From positions 157,936 to 221,935 of the forward strand of contig JASGLD010000004.1 in NCBI GenBank assembly GCA_049840395.1: DNA of 64,000 nucleotides, given 5' to 3'. Under the pieces are notes generated by a model. The model was not told the origin of the DNA. It did no database searches and was given only the letters and a program-made list of their open reading frames with translations. Made by a program: the position numbers and the translations under genes. Shown piece after piece: positions 43,668 through 52,808 of the stretch. The stretch comes from CAILZL01 sp049840395 (lineage in GTDB: Bacteria; Pseudomonadota; Gammaproteobacteria; Steroidobacterales; Steroidobacteraceae). Numbering within the stretch: the stretch's first letter is position 1; each line of letters starts with the position of its first letter.

Positions 43668-44429
43668 TCAAGCCGATGCCAGCGCGGCTTCGCGACGGCG
43701 ACCGAAACCGAACATGCCGGCCAGGCCGGAGATCAACAGCCACACGGCAGCAGGCAGTGGCACAGCTTGTACCGCGAACGCTGTGGTGTCCGGTATGTAC
43801 GACGAACCGTCGCCACCGACATTGATGTACCAGTTGCTGCTGTTGTTGATCACCGAGGCATACAGCGAGAAGGCGCTCAAGCCGCTACGCACGCCGGTGT
43901 AGCCGGCATAGTCGGTGCTCGAAGTCAGTGCTACGGCATTGACGCCGACAGTCAGACCGGCATTGGTCAGGTTGGTGGTGGTGGCTTCAGAGGTCACACC
44001 GGTCAGGAAGGTGGTAGGCGCAGCCGAACTGCTGCCCAGATAGGCATAAATGGTTTCGGCGGTGGCATTGGTACCGGTGTCGCCGCTGCCGGTCAGCGTG
44101 CCGACGGAAGCGGTGCGCGATGAAGTGTCGGTGGCGGCGAAACGAATCACCGTACCGGCGGTAATGACGCTGCTGCCGGTGCTCCATGTCAGCGTGCCTT
44201 CGCTGCTGCTGTCCCAGGCGCTGCCGGTCCATTCGTCGTCGCGGAAGTAAATGGTGGAGTTGGCATCAATGTTGGCCAATGCAACGATTGACCAACCGTC
44301 TTCATCGGCATTGAACGAAGTGAAGGCGATGTCGCCGGTGACCAGCGCCGCATTGGCGGACGCGCCGGCCATGGCCAAAGTCAGAGCGGCCGCCCACTTC
44401 AAGGGCGTGGATAATAATTTGCGAGTCAT
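43668..44429 (-). CDS. VPLPA-CTERM secreted protein 3
   Basis: A 253-residue exported protein. Signal peptide (KWAAALTLAMAGASANA), a beta-rich domain that begins GDIAFTSFNADEDGWSIVAL and IDANSTIYFRDDEWTGSAW, as in lamin-tail-like secreted domains, a Ser/Thr-rich body, and C-terminal AVPLPAAVWLLISGLAG then GRRREAALASA. ATG 44429 with GGAGA upstream is chosen; the frame is open 51 codons further but without signal-like sequence. It lies 112 bp upstream of protein 2 in the same direction, so the pair may be co-transcribed. Confidence 0.85.
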   Translation of the reverse strand: MTRKLLSTPLKWAAALTLAMAGASANAALVTGDIAFTSFNADEDGWSIVALANIDANSTIYFRDDEWTGSAWDSSSEGTLTWSTGSSVITAGTVIRFAATDTSSRTASVGTLTGSGDTGTNATAETIYAYLGSSSAAPTTFLTGVTSEATTTNLTNAGLTVGVNAVALTSSTDYAGYTGVRSGLSAFSLYASVINNSSNWYINVGGDGSSYIPDTTAFAVQAVPLPAAVWLLISGLAGMFGFGRRREAALASA

Positions 44430-44724
44430 GGAAATCTCCAGCAGTGGCTTTGATTGTTTGAGTGCGATGGGGATGGGCAGTGTTGCGATACTCGATGGGC
44501 AATCGATGGCCAATTGATGGCCAGTCGCAATGCAGACGGTACTCAAACTAGGTTGCTTGAAGATTAAGAACAGGTGCGACACACACCGCGCGAAAATACG
44601 TTATTGAGTTATGTGTGACTGATGATCTTTCGGGTATGCGCAGTGCGTTGGGTCAGTAATGCCTTTGCATAACATCTGTTAGACAGATGCACATGGATTG
44701 TTAAATCGGCAACCTCGCTCGGTC

Positions 44725-45264
44725 TTAGCGACGATCGCTGGAGCCTATCTGACTGTCGATGTGATCGAGTACGGTTTGCACGTTACTGACCATATTCACG
44801 TCGTCGCCGTGATAAATCGCCTGGCGCAGAACATTGCGCAGGCTGCCATCGTCATCGCCCTGTTGCAGCGCCATGTTATGCAGAGCTTCCAATGCCAGCT
44901 GCTTGTCGGTATCGGCTCCGGCATTCAGCACTCGCTGCAACATGGGCAGTGCCTGTTCTCTGGGGGCAGTGGTCAATGCTGTGATATCTGCGGCACGGGT
45001 GCGGGCATCGGTATTTTCGTTGGCCCATTTGACGACGATGTCGCCGCTGAAGGCCACTATCGAACTCTGTGTACTGGAGGCCGCACTGCTGGCTGCGGCC
45101 AGGGTTGCGGCGGGTGTGTATTGAGCGACGTCGTTGCGATTCGATGTCGGCGCTGCAGCTGCCTTCGATTCATCGGCTGGAACGCGCGTGACATATAAAT
45201 AACCCAGTGCGCCGGCGAAACTGATGGCGAACAGGGCGATGAATTTCCAAGAGATACCGGTCAT
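44725..45264 (-). CDS. Membrane-anchored HEAT-like protein (paralogue of 41384-41959)
   Basis: A 179-residue protein with one N-terminal membrane helix (FIALFAISFAGALGYLYV), a linker rich in Ala and Ser, and a helical-repeat C-terminus (ALPMLQRVLNAGADTDKQLA, GDDDGSLRNVLRQAIYHGDD). The layout and the GDxDGSxRxxL motif match the protein downstream of tpsA. ATG 45264 is chosen since the upstream extension overlaps the HupE-like gene. It is 28 bp downstream of that gene and is last in the isomerase - HupE-like - HEAT-like operon. Confidence 0.65.
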   Translation of the reverse strand: MTGISWKFIALFAISFAGALGYLYVTRVPADESKAAAAPTSNRNDVAQYTPAATLAAASSAASSTQSSIVAFSGDIVVKWANENTDARTRAADITALTTAPREQALPMLQRVLNAGADTDKQLALEALHNMALQQGDDDGSLRNVLRQAIYHGDDVNMVSNVQTVLDHIDSQIGSSDRR

Positions 45265-45292
45265 GCAAACTCCAGAACCAATAACAACGACC

Positions 45293-46243
45293 TCAACTGA
45301 GGATGGCGACGATGCGCAGCCAGGACCAATAGGCTGCCACTGAGCCAATGCCATACAGCAGCGGTACGCGCGCACGTTCAATGCCCGACCAGCGTTGCAA
45401 TCCCTTCCACAGTAACCCTACGACGGCAACGGTGAGTAGTTGACCGATCTCAACGCCGACATTGAATGTGAGCAGGGCGGTAGGCAGATAGTTCTGTGGC
45501 AAACCGACTTCTTTCAATGCGCCGGCGAAGCCCAGGCCATGCACCAATCCAAACAGGAAAGCCACCAATGCCGGCCAGCGTCGCGCCAGGGTCATGCGCT
45601 TGTTCAATGCTTCGCCCGCTACCAGCACAATGGATAGGGCGATGGTGGCTTCCACCGGCGGCGAGCGTAACGTCAGCAGACCCAGGGCAGCACTGGCCAA
45701 TGTCAAGCTATGTGCTGCAGTGAAAGCGGTGATGGTCCATAACAGTTTGCGTTGAAAGCCCACCAGGAACAGCAGGGAGAAGACGAACAGTAGATGATCG
45801 TAGCCGCTAAGGATGTGTTCGATGCCGAGCACGGTGTACGCGGAAGCAATCTGACCACGACTGCGACGATCATCGGCCGAGCCGAACAACTGCGCACTGG
45901 GTTGGGATTTGGTCAGTGTGTAAACACTGGTCTGATTATCGAGCCAGGTGATCTTGATCAAGGCTGCGGAATAGGTCTTGCCCACGCCAGCGATGCTGAG
46001 CGTACCGGTGAGACCTTGGTTGCCGCAGTGCAGGTTGTTGGGTTCGGCTACGCATCCTTGCGGCCAGGCGACGCGCAAGTCGTCGATACCGGCACGCTTG
46101 TCGTTGGTGGCGGACCACTGCCAGATGAAATCGCCATGCGCGGTTTCGCGCAGTTCCATCTCGGCCATGCTCATTTCATGAGCGCCGGCCAGTGCCGGCA
46201 AGAGTGCCAGCAGCATCAGTCCAAGGCGAAGTAACTTGTTCAT
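45293..46243 (-). CDS. HupE/UreJ-family membrane protein
   Basis: A 316-residue exported and membrane protein of the HupE/UreJ-2 family. Signal peptide and His-Glu N-terminus (ALLPALAGAHEMSMAEMELRE), a soluble beta domain of about 120 residues with a Cys pair, then six to seven helices with the family motif GIEHILSGYDHLLFVFSLL and GLVHGLGFAGAL. Classical HupE proteins carry nickel or cobalt; for this longer subfamily transport is assumed, not shown. ATG 46243 (MNKLLRLG) is chosen. The isomerase gene ends 10 bp before, so they are coupled. A nearby nikR gene supports a metal role. Confidence 0.85.
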   Translation of the reverse strand: MNKLLRLGLMLLALLPALAGAHEMSMAEMELRETAHGDFIWQWSATNDKRAGIDDLRVAWPQGCVAEPNNLHCGNQGLTGTLSIAGVGKTYSAALIKITWLDNQTSVYTLTKSQPSAQLFGSADDRRSRGQIASAYTVLGIEHILSGYDHLLFVFSLLFLVGFQRKLLWTITAFTAAHSLTLASAALGLLTLRSPPVEATIALSIVLVAGEALNKRMTLARRWPALVAFLFGLVHGLGFAGALKEVGLPQNYLPTALLTFNVGVEIGQLLTVAVVGLLWKGLQRWSGIERARVPLLYGIGSVAAYWSWLRIVAILS

Positions 46244-46253
46244 GATCGCCAAC

Positions 46254-47129
46254 TTATTGAGGCTTGGCCTGAGTGACGAATTCCACCTGGTACTTCTTGG
46301 CCAGCGTGCGTACTGCTGCAGTACGTTGTTCGGTTGCGGTGGCGTCGGTCCAGTCCTGCAGCACTACGCCACGTACCATTTCAAAGGTCGCAGCCTTGGG
46401 AGGCGTCAGTGTATCCAGCCGTATGGCGCGCCAGCCATCACGCGTTTTCATGGCATGCCATTCGCCAGGGTGCACTTCGGCCAATGCCTTGGCGAACTCG
46501 GCGCCATAGCTTTGCACCAGGTTGCTTTCCGGTCGGCCCTTGAATACGCGCAGTCCGGCCTGCGCATCGCCCGGTGTGCCTGAATTCAAGGCGGTCACAA
46601 AGGTGTGTACTGCCGATTCGGAGCTGTCGCCGGACAACGCTGCTTCCTGGAAGTCGTAACGTGCCGGTTCGTCATACTTGTCGTGATGGGTTTCAAACCA
46701 TTTTTGTAACAGGGCGTCGTCGACCTTGGGCAGTTTGACGTTGGCATCGACCACACTCAACATCTTGAAGATCACGCGCTCGCGTATGGCGTCATCGCCC
46801 TGATCCAGTTGCATCGCCAGGCCTTCCCGATACAGCACTTCATTGTCCAGCCATACTTGATGCAGTGCCTTGAGTTCTTCACTGTTTGGCTCACGGCCGC
46901 GCGATGCTTTGAAGGTTTGTACTGCTTCAGCATCGACTTGCGGACCGACCACAATGTGGCGCGGATCGTCGCTGCGATCGGCCATGATCTGATCCACGGC
47001 GAACAGCAGTCCACCGAGAACGACGAAGTGCAACAGCGGTTCGCGCAGCCAGGTGGGCGGCTGCTTGTGCTTTGATGCTTTATCGGCTTGGGCTACGGCA
47101 GCATTGATGAGAGGCGTAGGTGTAGACAT
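46254..47129 (-). CDS. PpiC-type peptidyl-prolyl isomerase, membrane-anchored
   Basis: A 291-residue protein with a short cytoplasmic segment, one membrane helix (LLHFVVLGGLLFAVDQIM, about residue 33-50) and a periplasmic parvulin-type region: EELKALHQVWLDNEVLYREG and a C-terminal domain ending RGVVLQDWTDATATEQR. The catalytic domain is diverged, and I do not see the complete histidine/cysteine set of active parvulins, so it may be a chaperone rather than an enzyme. It precedes the HupE-like gene in the same operon, an association seen in other proteobacteria. ATG 47129 is chosen. Confidence 0.8.
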   Translation of the reverse strand: MSTPTPLINAAVAQADKASKHKQPPTWLREPLLHFVVLGGLLFAVDQIMADRSDDPRHIVVGPQVDAEAVQTFKASRGREPNSEELKALHQVWLDNEVLYREGLAMQLDQGDDAIRERVIFKMLSVVDANVKLPKVDDALLQKWFETHHDKYDEPARYDFQEAALSGDSSESAVHTFVTALNSGTPGDAQAGLRVFKGRPESNLVQSYGAEFAKALAEVHPGEWHAMKTRDGWRAIRLDTLTPPKAATFEMVRGVVLQDWTDATATEQRTAAVRTLAKKYQVEFVTQAKPQ

Positions 47130-47291
47130 GGTGTTGCAGCGATGACGGTTACGTCTGGACCAGGGAGGGTCTGGATAAGTGTCGAGCGCAACATCGTAAG
47201 ACACTAAAAAGTCAGTATTAAGACAACGACGAGCAATGCCATACATCGCTAGTATTATTCTTTGTTAATGCAGCGATCAGCCAAGCATTGA

Positions 47292-47876
47292 TTAGCGAGC
47301 GCGACGACGTAGTGCACCCATGCCCAGCAGACCACTGCCCAGCAGCAGTGCCGCGCCCGGCAAGGGCACTGGCGTCAAAGTAAAGTCGAGACCGTAACTG
47401 ACCTGACCGCCGGTCTCCTGAATCCATACCGAATAAGTGCCGCTTTGCAGTACGTTTGCTGTAGTCAGCGCCGGCAGAATGTTCGTGCCGACCAGATCGT
47501 TGCCGTAGTGGGTAAAGCCCAACAGATTCTCTACACCGCCCCCGGTGGGCGTCACCGTGACCTGTGAGCCGGCTTGAATGGCAATAAAAGAAGCGCTGCC
47601 GGATACCGAGGTTTCATTGGTGATGAGCAGTGAGCTGAGTACGCTGCCTTCCGGCACAGTGAAAGTGAAGTAGTCGCGATCGACTCCCTGACCGGCATTA
47701 CCGGTGATGCCGGTCACCAGGTTGTCGCCCAGATGAAAGTTCACCGCGGTGGGCGACAGGCCATCGCTGGATAGATCGCCGTTAACGCTTTCGTTCCAGA
47801 CCGTATCTGCGTGTGCGCTGCAGGCCATGGCGCTGAGCAGAACCGCGAATGCCAGCTTGCTGCATGCGATAGTCAT
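47292..47876 (-). CDS. VPLPA-CTERM secreted protein 4
   Basis: A 194-residue exported protein with signal peptide (AFAVLLSAMACSAHA), a pre-peptidase-C-terminal-like beta domain (GVDRDYFTFTVPEGSVLSSL, YSVWIQETGGQVSYGLDFTL), and C-terminal PVPLPGAALLLGSGLLG then GALRRRAR. The short domain is typical of small matrix proteins with exosortase signals. It lies between the PHP-fold gene and the isomerase operon, all leftward. Confidence 0.85.
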   Translation of the reverse strand: MTIACSKLAFAVLLSAMACSAHADTVWNESVNGDLSSDGLSPTAVNFHLGDNLVTGITGNAGQGVDRDYFTFTVPEGSVLSSLLITNETSVSGSASFIAIQAGSQVTVTPTGGGVENLLGFTHYGNDLVGTNILPALTTANVLQSGTYSVWIQETGGQVSYGLDFTLTPVPLPGAALLLGSGLLGMGALRRRAR

Positions 47877-47906
47877 CGTGTTGCTCCGATGTACTTGAGT
47901 TAGTAA

Positions 47907-47939
47907 TTAAAAAGGCGCCGCACGAAACCGCGCGGCGCC
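47907..47939 (-). terminator. Rho-independent terminator after the PHP-fold gene
   Basis: On the minus strand GGCGCCGC pairs with GCGGCGCC across a 10-nt loop and is followed by five T. Confidence 0.85.
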
Positions 47940-47968
47940 CACTTTCCCTATCTTGCAGAGGCCTGCGC

Positions 47969-50188
47969 TTACTTCACGCCGGCAACCACAGTACCGCCCG
48001 ACACTTCCACATAAATCGGATTGCTGTAGAACCACAGATCCGACCACGCAGCGACGTCATAAGAAACGTACTTCTGACCGCTGACCGTCGACAGGTGAGC
48101 CGGGCAGCCGTCGATGGCGGTGCCAGTCAGCACGGTACCTACGGTGGTGCACGGAATCTTCAACTTGCTGGTGTCGTTGGCATTGGTGTAGAGATCGGCA
48201 AGCGGGTTACCGCTGGCATCGGTCTCATAAGGCGTTGCTGCCGGCAGGTTGGTGCCGCGCAGACGCACGTACTGCGATGCCGCTACTGCAGAAATGCGGT
48301 AGGTCATCTTCAGGAACGTGGTGCCATCCACCGACGAAGTGAACGAGGTCCATGGCGAGGCGCTGTTGAAGGTCTTGATGATGCCGGCAGAGGTGTTCTT
48401 CGCTGCAGCAGGCACCGCCGACAGATCGGCAGTCGTACCATCATCATGCAACCAGGCCGTGTTGCGTGGCCATTCACCCGAATAGTCGGCCGCACCCGGG
48501 GTCTTGTAACCCGTGACCATGCCGCGGATCACGTCGATGTGATCCAGTACTGGCATGTTCAACGGCTGCGTGATGCCCACTTGCAGCAGCGATGGGTTCG
48601 GGAAGGTGTACGGCGAGTAGTTGGCGCCGGACGGATCGCGAACCACGATCGACACCACAATTTCCGCACCCGGACGTACCTTGAGCTTTTCGCCCATGGT
48701 GGCGCAACCCGAGACATCAATATCGGTGTTGTTGGTGGCGGCGGCCACTGCCAGTGCTTCTACAGAAGCATTGGTGCGTGCGGTGATGCCGGTGTACGAA
48801 GCGCAGGCAATGAACGACAGACGATCAATGATCTGACCGCTGGTGGTGAACACATTGCCGGTACGCATGCCATCGACAATCGTCTGCGGACGCAGCTTGT
48901 CGCTGCCGTTGCGTACCATCGAGTAGCTGCGTTGATATTCGCCGGGATAGAAGTCCTGCGTCGAACGACGATCATCCGGACCGAAGCTGCCGCGGTTATG
49001 CCAGTCGGAGCTGGCGAAGAACCAGTAGTTGCGACCTTCACCCAGCAGTGCATCCCATACGCCGCCAACTTGTGCACCGTACACGCCGGTGCCGCCGTAG
49101 GTGGTGCCGCCGACGCTGTCGGTCAACACACCGGCAATGGTGTTGCGCTTGACCTGGTATTCGCCGCGATTCGACGAAGCGCCGTGACCGGGCTGCGTTT
49201 CAAAACCGAAGGCAGTGTTCGGCGCCGCGTTGTTGAAGTTGCGCAGATGTTCGATGTTGAAGCCGTTGTTGCCATCCGGATTGAAGGGACCGGCGCGTTC
49301 CAGGTGCGTAGGCAGGTAGTAGCTTTCGCCATTGGCATAGGTGGCCATCCACTTCATGGATTCCACGGCCTTGTTGTGGCCCTTGGTGCCGGTGCCGGTG
49401 CCGCTGGCAGGCACGAGCTTCTGGCCCGTGGTATTCCAGCTGACATCTGCGGAGTTCAAGCTGCCGGGAACCGAGCAATCCCAGTTGTTGCCGACGCCTG
49501 AAGTAGCGGTGGTGTTGCCACGGCTGGTGTCGGTGTCGTTACGATCGAAGCAATATTCCCACTTGGCCAAGGCGCTGCCATTGCCCAGCGCGGTGTAACC
49601 GGCGGAAGTGGGCAGTGTGGCGCTGTCCAGTGCCGCAGGAATCTGGCCGGTGATGACCGACATGGAGACGTGTTCGTGACCGGGAGCAACGGTTTCAATG
49701 CCGATGAACAGGGGCTTGTTCTTGTAGGCATTGAGATATTCGATCAAGGGGTATTGGAATTCCTGCACCGACTGCCAGCGCCACATGACTTGACTGGCAC
49801 CGCTGCCGGAGACATTGCCCTTGGGTGTCACGCCCGAGTTCACCCAGGTCGTGGTCGGACCCACTGCAGAGTTGTAAGGATAGGCAGGTGTGGACAGGGT
49901 GGCGTCTTCCACCAGTGTGCAGTTGCTGGTGCCGCTGCCGCCGTGACCGGCTTGCACGAACCAATCCAGGCCCCATGGGGTATCGGTGGTGTCGGTGGCT
50001 TTCTTCACCAGCTTCTGCATGGAGATCGAGCCGTCCGAGCAGGTGGTGTGATTGTGCACGTCGCCGGCCACATACTTGCCCGGTGTTTTTGCGGCGTTTG
50101 CAATCATGGGCACCAGCGCCAGGGCACTGGTGCTGATGGCCGTGGCCACTGCAAGTGCTATTTGTTTGTTTCGAGGTCTGACATTCAT
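47969..50188 (-). CDS. Secreted PHP-fold metal-dependent hydrolase-like protein
   Basis: A 739-residue exported protein. Signal peptide (LAVATAISTSALALVPMIANA), then a PHP-type domain: GDVHNHTTCSDGSISMQKLV holds the first metal-binding His-x-His, GHEHVSMSVITG follows, and FASSDWHNRGSFGPDDRR holds late Asp-His ligands. PHP proteins hydrolyse phosphoesters with a trinuclear metal site, but for these exported, DUF3604-like relatives the substrate is unknown. Long insertions are Gly/Thr/Asn-rich. The start at 50188 has AGGAGC nearby. It neighbours a TonB receptor and a HupE-like operon, a combination also seen in other genomes. Confidence 0.78.
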   Translation of the reverse strand: MNVRPRNKQIALAVATAISTSALALVPMIANAAKTPGKYVAGDVHNHTTCSDGSISMQKLVKKATDTTDTPWGLDWFVQAGHGGSGTSNCTLVEDATLSTPAYPYNSAVGPTTTWVNSGVTPKGNVSGSGASQVMWRWQSVQEFQYPLIEYLNAYKNKPLFIGIETVAPGHEHVSMSVITGQIPAALDSATLPTSAGYTALGNGSALAKWEYCFDRNDTDTSRGNTTATSGVGNNWDCSVPGSLNSADVSWNTTGQKLVPASGTGTGTKGHNKAVESMKWMATYANGESYYLPTHLERAGPFNPDGNNGFNIEHLRNFNNAAPNTAFGFETQPGHGASSNRGEYQVKRNTIAGVLTDSVGGTTYGGTGVYGAQVGGVWDALLGEGRNYWFFASSDWHNRGSFGPDDRRSTQDFYPGEYQRSYSMVRNGSDKLRPQTIVDGMRTGNVFTTSGQIIDRLSFIACASYTGITARTNASVEALAVAAATNNTDIDVSGCATMGEKLKVRPGAEIVVSIVVRDPSGANYSPYTFPNPSLLQVGITQPLNMPVLDHIDVIRGMVTGYKTPGAADYSGEWPRNTAWLHDDGTTADLSAVPAAAKNTSAGIIKTFNSASPWTSFTSSVDGTTFLKMTYRISAVAASQYVRLRGTNLPAATPYETDASGNPLADLYTNANDTSKLKIPCTTVGTVLTGTAIDGCPAHLSTVSGQKYVSYDVAAWSDLWFYSNPIYVEVSGGTVVAGVK

Positions 50189-50520
50189 CGCCAATGCTCC
50201 TGGATTCGGAAAGATATTTCGGTCGCGATCGACCCACGCAATTACGCAGCAGCATTGTTGATTCGCACTGTGAAACTCATGTGAAAGTTTCGTGATAGCA
50301 ATACATGTGCGATGACACATGTCAGTGGCGAAGGGATGAGCGATCAAGCGATAAGGCGTATTGCAGTTGCAACGAGGTATGCAATGCGTTGCTATATGTC
50401 GGACGAGTGTCTTACGTGTGCGATGTAGATTGCCGTGTAGTGAATTTCTCTGCAGATTGTAGGTCGGGTTTTAACCCGACATTCCTAAGATGTCGGGTTA
50501 AAACCCGACCTACAAAAGAT
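50189..50520. other. Intergenic region between the PHP-fold and TonB-receptor genes
   Basis: No gene is seen. It contains the promoter region of the PHP-fold gene and, at its right end, a long perfect inverted repeat (50458-50514). Confidence 0.6.
50458..50514. repeat. Perfect 25-bp inverted repeat after the TonB receptor gene
   Basis: Arms TGTAGGTCGGGTTTTAACCC... and its exact complement (25 bp each) flank a 7-nt loop. Each arm contains an internal palindrome GTCGGGTTTTAACCCGAC. It lies 6 bp after the receptor stop, so it could end that transcript, and it looks like a dispersed REP-like unit of another class than those at 7-8 kb. Confidence 0.85.
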
Positions 50521-52596
50521 TTAAAACCGTGCCGTCAAACTCACCCGCATCTGCCGTGGCTCCACCGGATGAAAGTGAATGTCGCTCACCGGCTCTGCCT
50601 CACCGCGTAGCTGCGATTCGTAGTAGTAGGTGATGTCATTGGCCTGTTCGTCGAATACATTGAGCAAGGCAACGGAGGTGGTGAGCTTTGGCGTGAGGTG
50701 ATAACCCAGACTTAAATTCACCAGCGTGGTGGCCTCTGAGCGCACGCTGTTGTCTTCAATCAACGGCGCTGGTCCGAGATAACGCAGACGCACGCCACCG
50801 AATACACCGGTTGCTCGATTGTAAGTAATACCCAACGAACCCACTTGTTCAACGGCATTGGGAATGCGATCGCCGGCCGGATCGTCTTCGGTGAAGCGGG
50901 CATGCGACCAGGAGAAGTCGGCATCGATAATTAAATCGTCGACTGGCGTGTAGTACGCCGACAGTTCAGTACCGGTGCGTCGGCTGGCGCGACTGGGTTC
51001 GGTGGTGCCGCCGTCACCGACGAACAACAGTTCGGAATCCAGCTTCAAGGTCCATAGCGAAGCGGCCAGTTGCAATTGCGGCACGATGGCACTGCGCACG
51101 CCCACTTCCTGACCTTCGGCGCGTACCAAGGGCGTGACGGCTTCAACCGGCGTAACGCCGTCGGTGGGGTCTACTTTGATAGTAGTGCCGCGCGCATCGT
51201 TGCTATGGAAGCCGCGACCCCAGTCGAGGAAAAACTCGGTCTGTTGCCAGGGACCGAAGGCGAGGGTGAGTTTGGGGCTGGCGATGCTGTCGTTCACTGT
51301 GCCTGAATTCAGAGCTACGCTGCTGTCCACCTTGAAACGGAAGGCATCGGCGCGCAGGCCGACGGTGCTGCGCAACCAATCGGTCCAGTGCGTCGCCTGT
51401 GAAACGTAGGCGGAGTAACTGGTTTGCTGTACATCGTCCTGACGAATGGTTTCGTAGCGCTGACGTTGTTGCGTGAGGTACAGGCCAACGGGAGCGATGT
51501 CGTCGTAACGAATCTCGATGCCGGTGCTGAGATCGCCAGGCTTGCCGAATAACGCCAGCGGTTGCGTATAGCTCAGATCGCCGCCGAACACATGGCGCTT
51601 ATCGTATTGCTCGAATTGATCGCCCAGATCCTGATCGATGAAGTAACTGAAATTCGAGAACAGATCCAGCTGGTAGTCGATGCCATACACCAGCGTCTTC
51701 AATTGACCTGCACCTAATGGACTCCAGCCGCTGGCAGACAGACTATAACGATGCGTCTTACCGCCATCGCTGGCATTGATATAACCGAAGCGATCCAGTT
51801 CACCGCTGTCCACGGCGCGTTGCGGAATCTGATCGGTGGATTGCCACTTGCCGTCATAGGCCATGCCGGTGACGGCGAAACCTGAAGTCGAGTCGCCATA
51901 AGTGAATTTCACCAGGCCGTTGAGCTTGCGCAGATCTTCATCCAGTTGCCACGGGCCATTGGCATAGGTGCTGTCGAGGCCGACCAGCAAATCGCCACCA
52001 CCTACTTCAAGTGAAGTGGCCAGCAGGCCACGCCGATATTGATGTTCGCCGCCTGTAGCCACCAGCAATGTGTCGCTCAAGGCGCGCTTGTAGCTGATGT
52101 CTACCGAGCCTGCCGCCGAGAAATTGCCTTCATCGGCGTAGTAGGTGCCTTTCTTGTATTCGATACGATCGATCAATTCGGGAATCATGAAGTTGATGTC
52201 GTTGTAACCCTGGCCGTGCGCATGCGTGGGCATGTTCACCGGCAGGCCATCGACACGCGCATTGAAGTCGGTGCCGTGATCCAGATTGAAACCGCGTAGG
52301 AAAAACTGGTTGGCTTTGCCGTCACCACTATGCTGGGTGACGATCAGACCTGGGACCACTTCCAATACTTCACCGGTACGCAACACCGGACGGTTCTCGA
52401 TCTGGGCTGCAGACACCGTGCCCTCGCTGGCAGCAGAGGCTTCGCCAACTAGCATGTTGATGCTGCTGGCGGTAACCACTACTTCGTCCAACGACCGGCC
52501 GGGAACGCCGGCGCCCATAGCGGTGGAACAGGCGGTGAAACAAAAGCCGAGGCCGAGGCAGCCCAGCATGCCTTGGCGAGACCAGGTCGAATTCAT
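50521..52596 (-). CDS. TonB-dependent outer-membrane receptor, probably for nickel or cobalt
   Basis: A 691-residue TonB-dependent receptor with signal peptide, plug domain (NRPVLRTGEVLEVVPGLIVT and the QFFLRGFNLDHGTDFNARVDG strand) and a 22-strand barrel ending in RQMRVSLTARF with terminal Phe. A TonB box-like segment (LDEVVVTAS) precedes the plug. Known receptors import siderophores, cobalamin or metals. Here a divergent nikR gene and a NikR-box-like site in the shared upstream region suggest nickel-repressed uptake of a nickel chelate. ATG 52596 (MNSTWSRQG) is chosen; ATG 52638 is possible. Confidence 0.88.
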   Translation of the reverse strand: MNSTWSRQGMLGCLGLGFCFTACSTAMGAGVPGRSLDEVVVTASSINMLVGEASAASEGTVSAAQIENRPVLRTGEVLEVVPGLIVTQHSGDGKANQFFLRGFNLDHGTDFNARVDGLPVNMPTHAHGQGYNDINFMIPELIDRIEYKKGTYYADEGNFSAAGSVDISYKRALSDTLLVATGGEHQYRRGLLATSLEVGGGDLLVGLDSTYANGPWQLDEDLRKLNGLVKFTYGDSTSGFAVTGMAYDGKWQSTDQIPQRAVDSGELDRFGYINASDGGKTHRYSLSASGWSPLGAGQLKTLVYGIDYQLDLFSNFSYFIDQDLGDQFEQYDKRHVFGGDLSYTQPLALFGKPGDLSTGIEIRYDDIAPVGLYLTQQRQRYETIRQDDVQQTSYSAYVSQATHWTDWLRSTVGLRADAFRFKVDSSVALNSGTVNDSIASPKLTLAFGPWQQTEFFLDWGRGFHSNDARGTTIKVDPTDGVTPVEAVTPLVRAEGQEVGVRSAIVPQLQLAASLWTLKLDSELLFVGDGGTTEPSRASRRTGTELSAYYTPVDDLIIDADFSWSHARFTEDDPAGDRIPNAVEQVGSLGITYNRATGVFGGVRLRYLGPAPLIEDNSVRSEATTLVNLSLGYHLTPKLTTSVALLNVFDEQANDITYYYESQLRGEAEPVSDIHFHPVEPRQMRVSLTARF

Positions 52597-52656
52597 GATT
52601 GAAGATCCGTGCAAAGCGCCAGCGAGTAGCGCTATCAATTTAAGTAGAAGCGTCGA

Positions 52657-52684
52657 GTAAGAAGAAAATCTAACTTCTTCATAC
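52657..52684. promoter_or_regulatory. NikR-box-like operator
   Basis: GTAAGA-N16-TCATAC is found between the divergent receptor and nikR genes; the E. coli NikR operator is GTATGA-N16-TCATAC, so 11 of 12 key bases and the exact 16-base spacer agree. It lies 61 bp upstream of the receptor start. Binding of nickel-NikR here would repress the receptor and possibly nikR. Confidence 0.7.
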
Positions 52685-52808
52685 GAACAAAGCTAGCCAG
52701 ATTCGGTTGCAAGTTTGTTGCCGAGCCATGAACGCTGAACGACAGCTGTACCGAAATGTTTGGTACATATGGCTGAGTTACGCTGTGCCGAAATTCAGAG
52801 AGGCAGCC

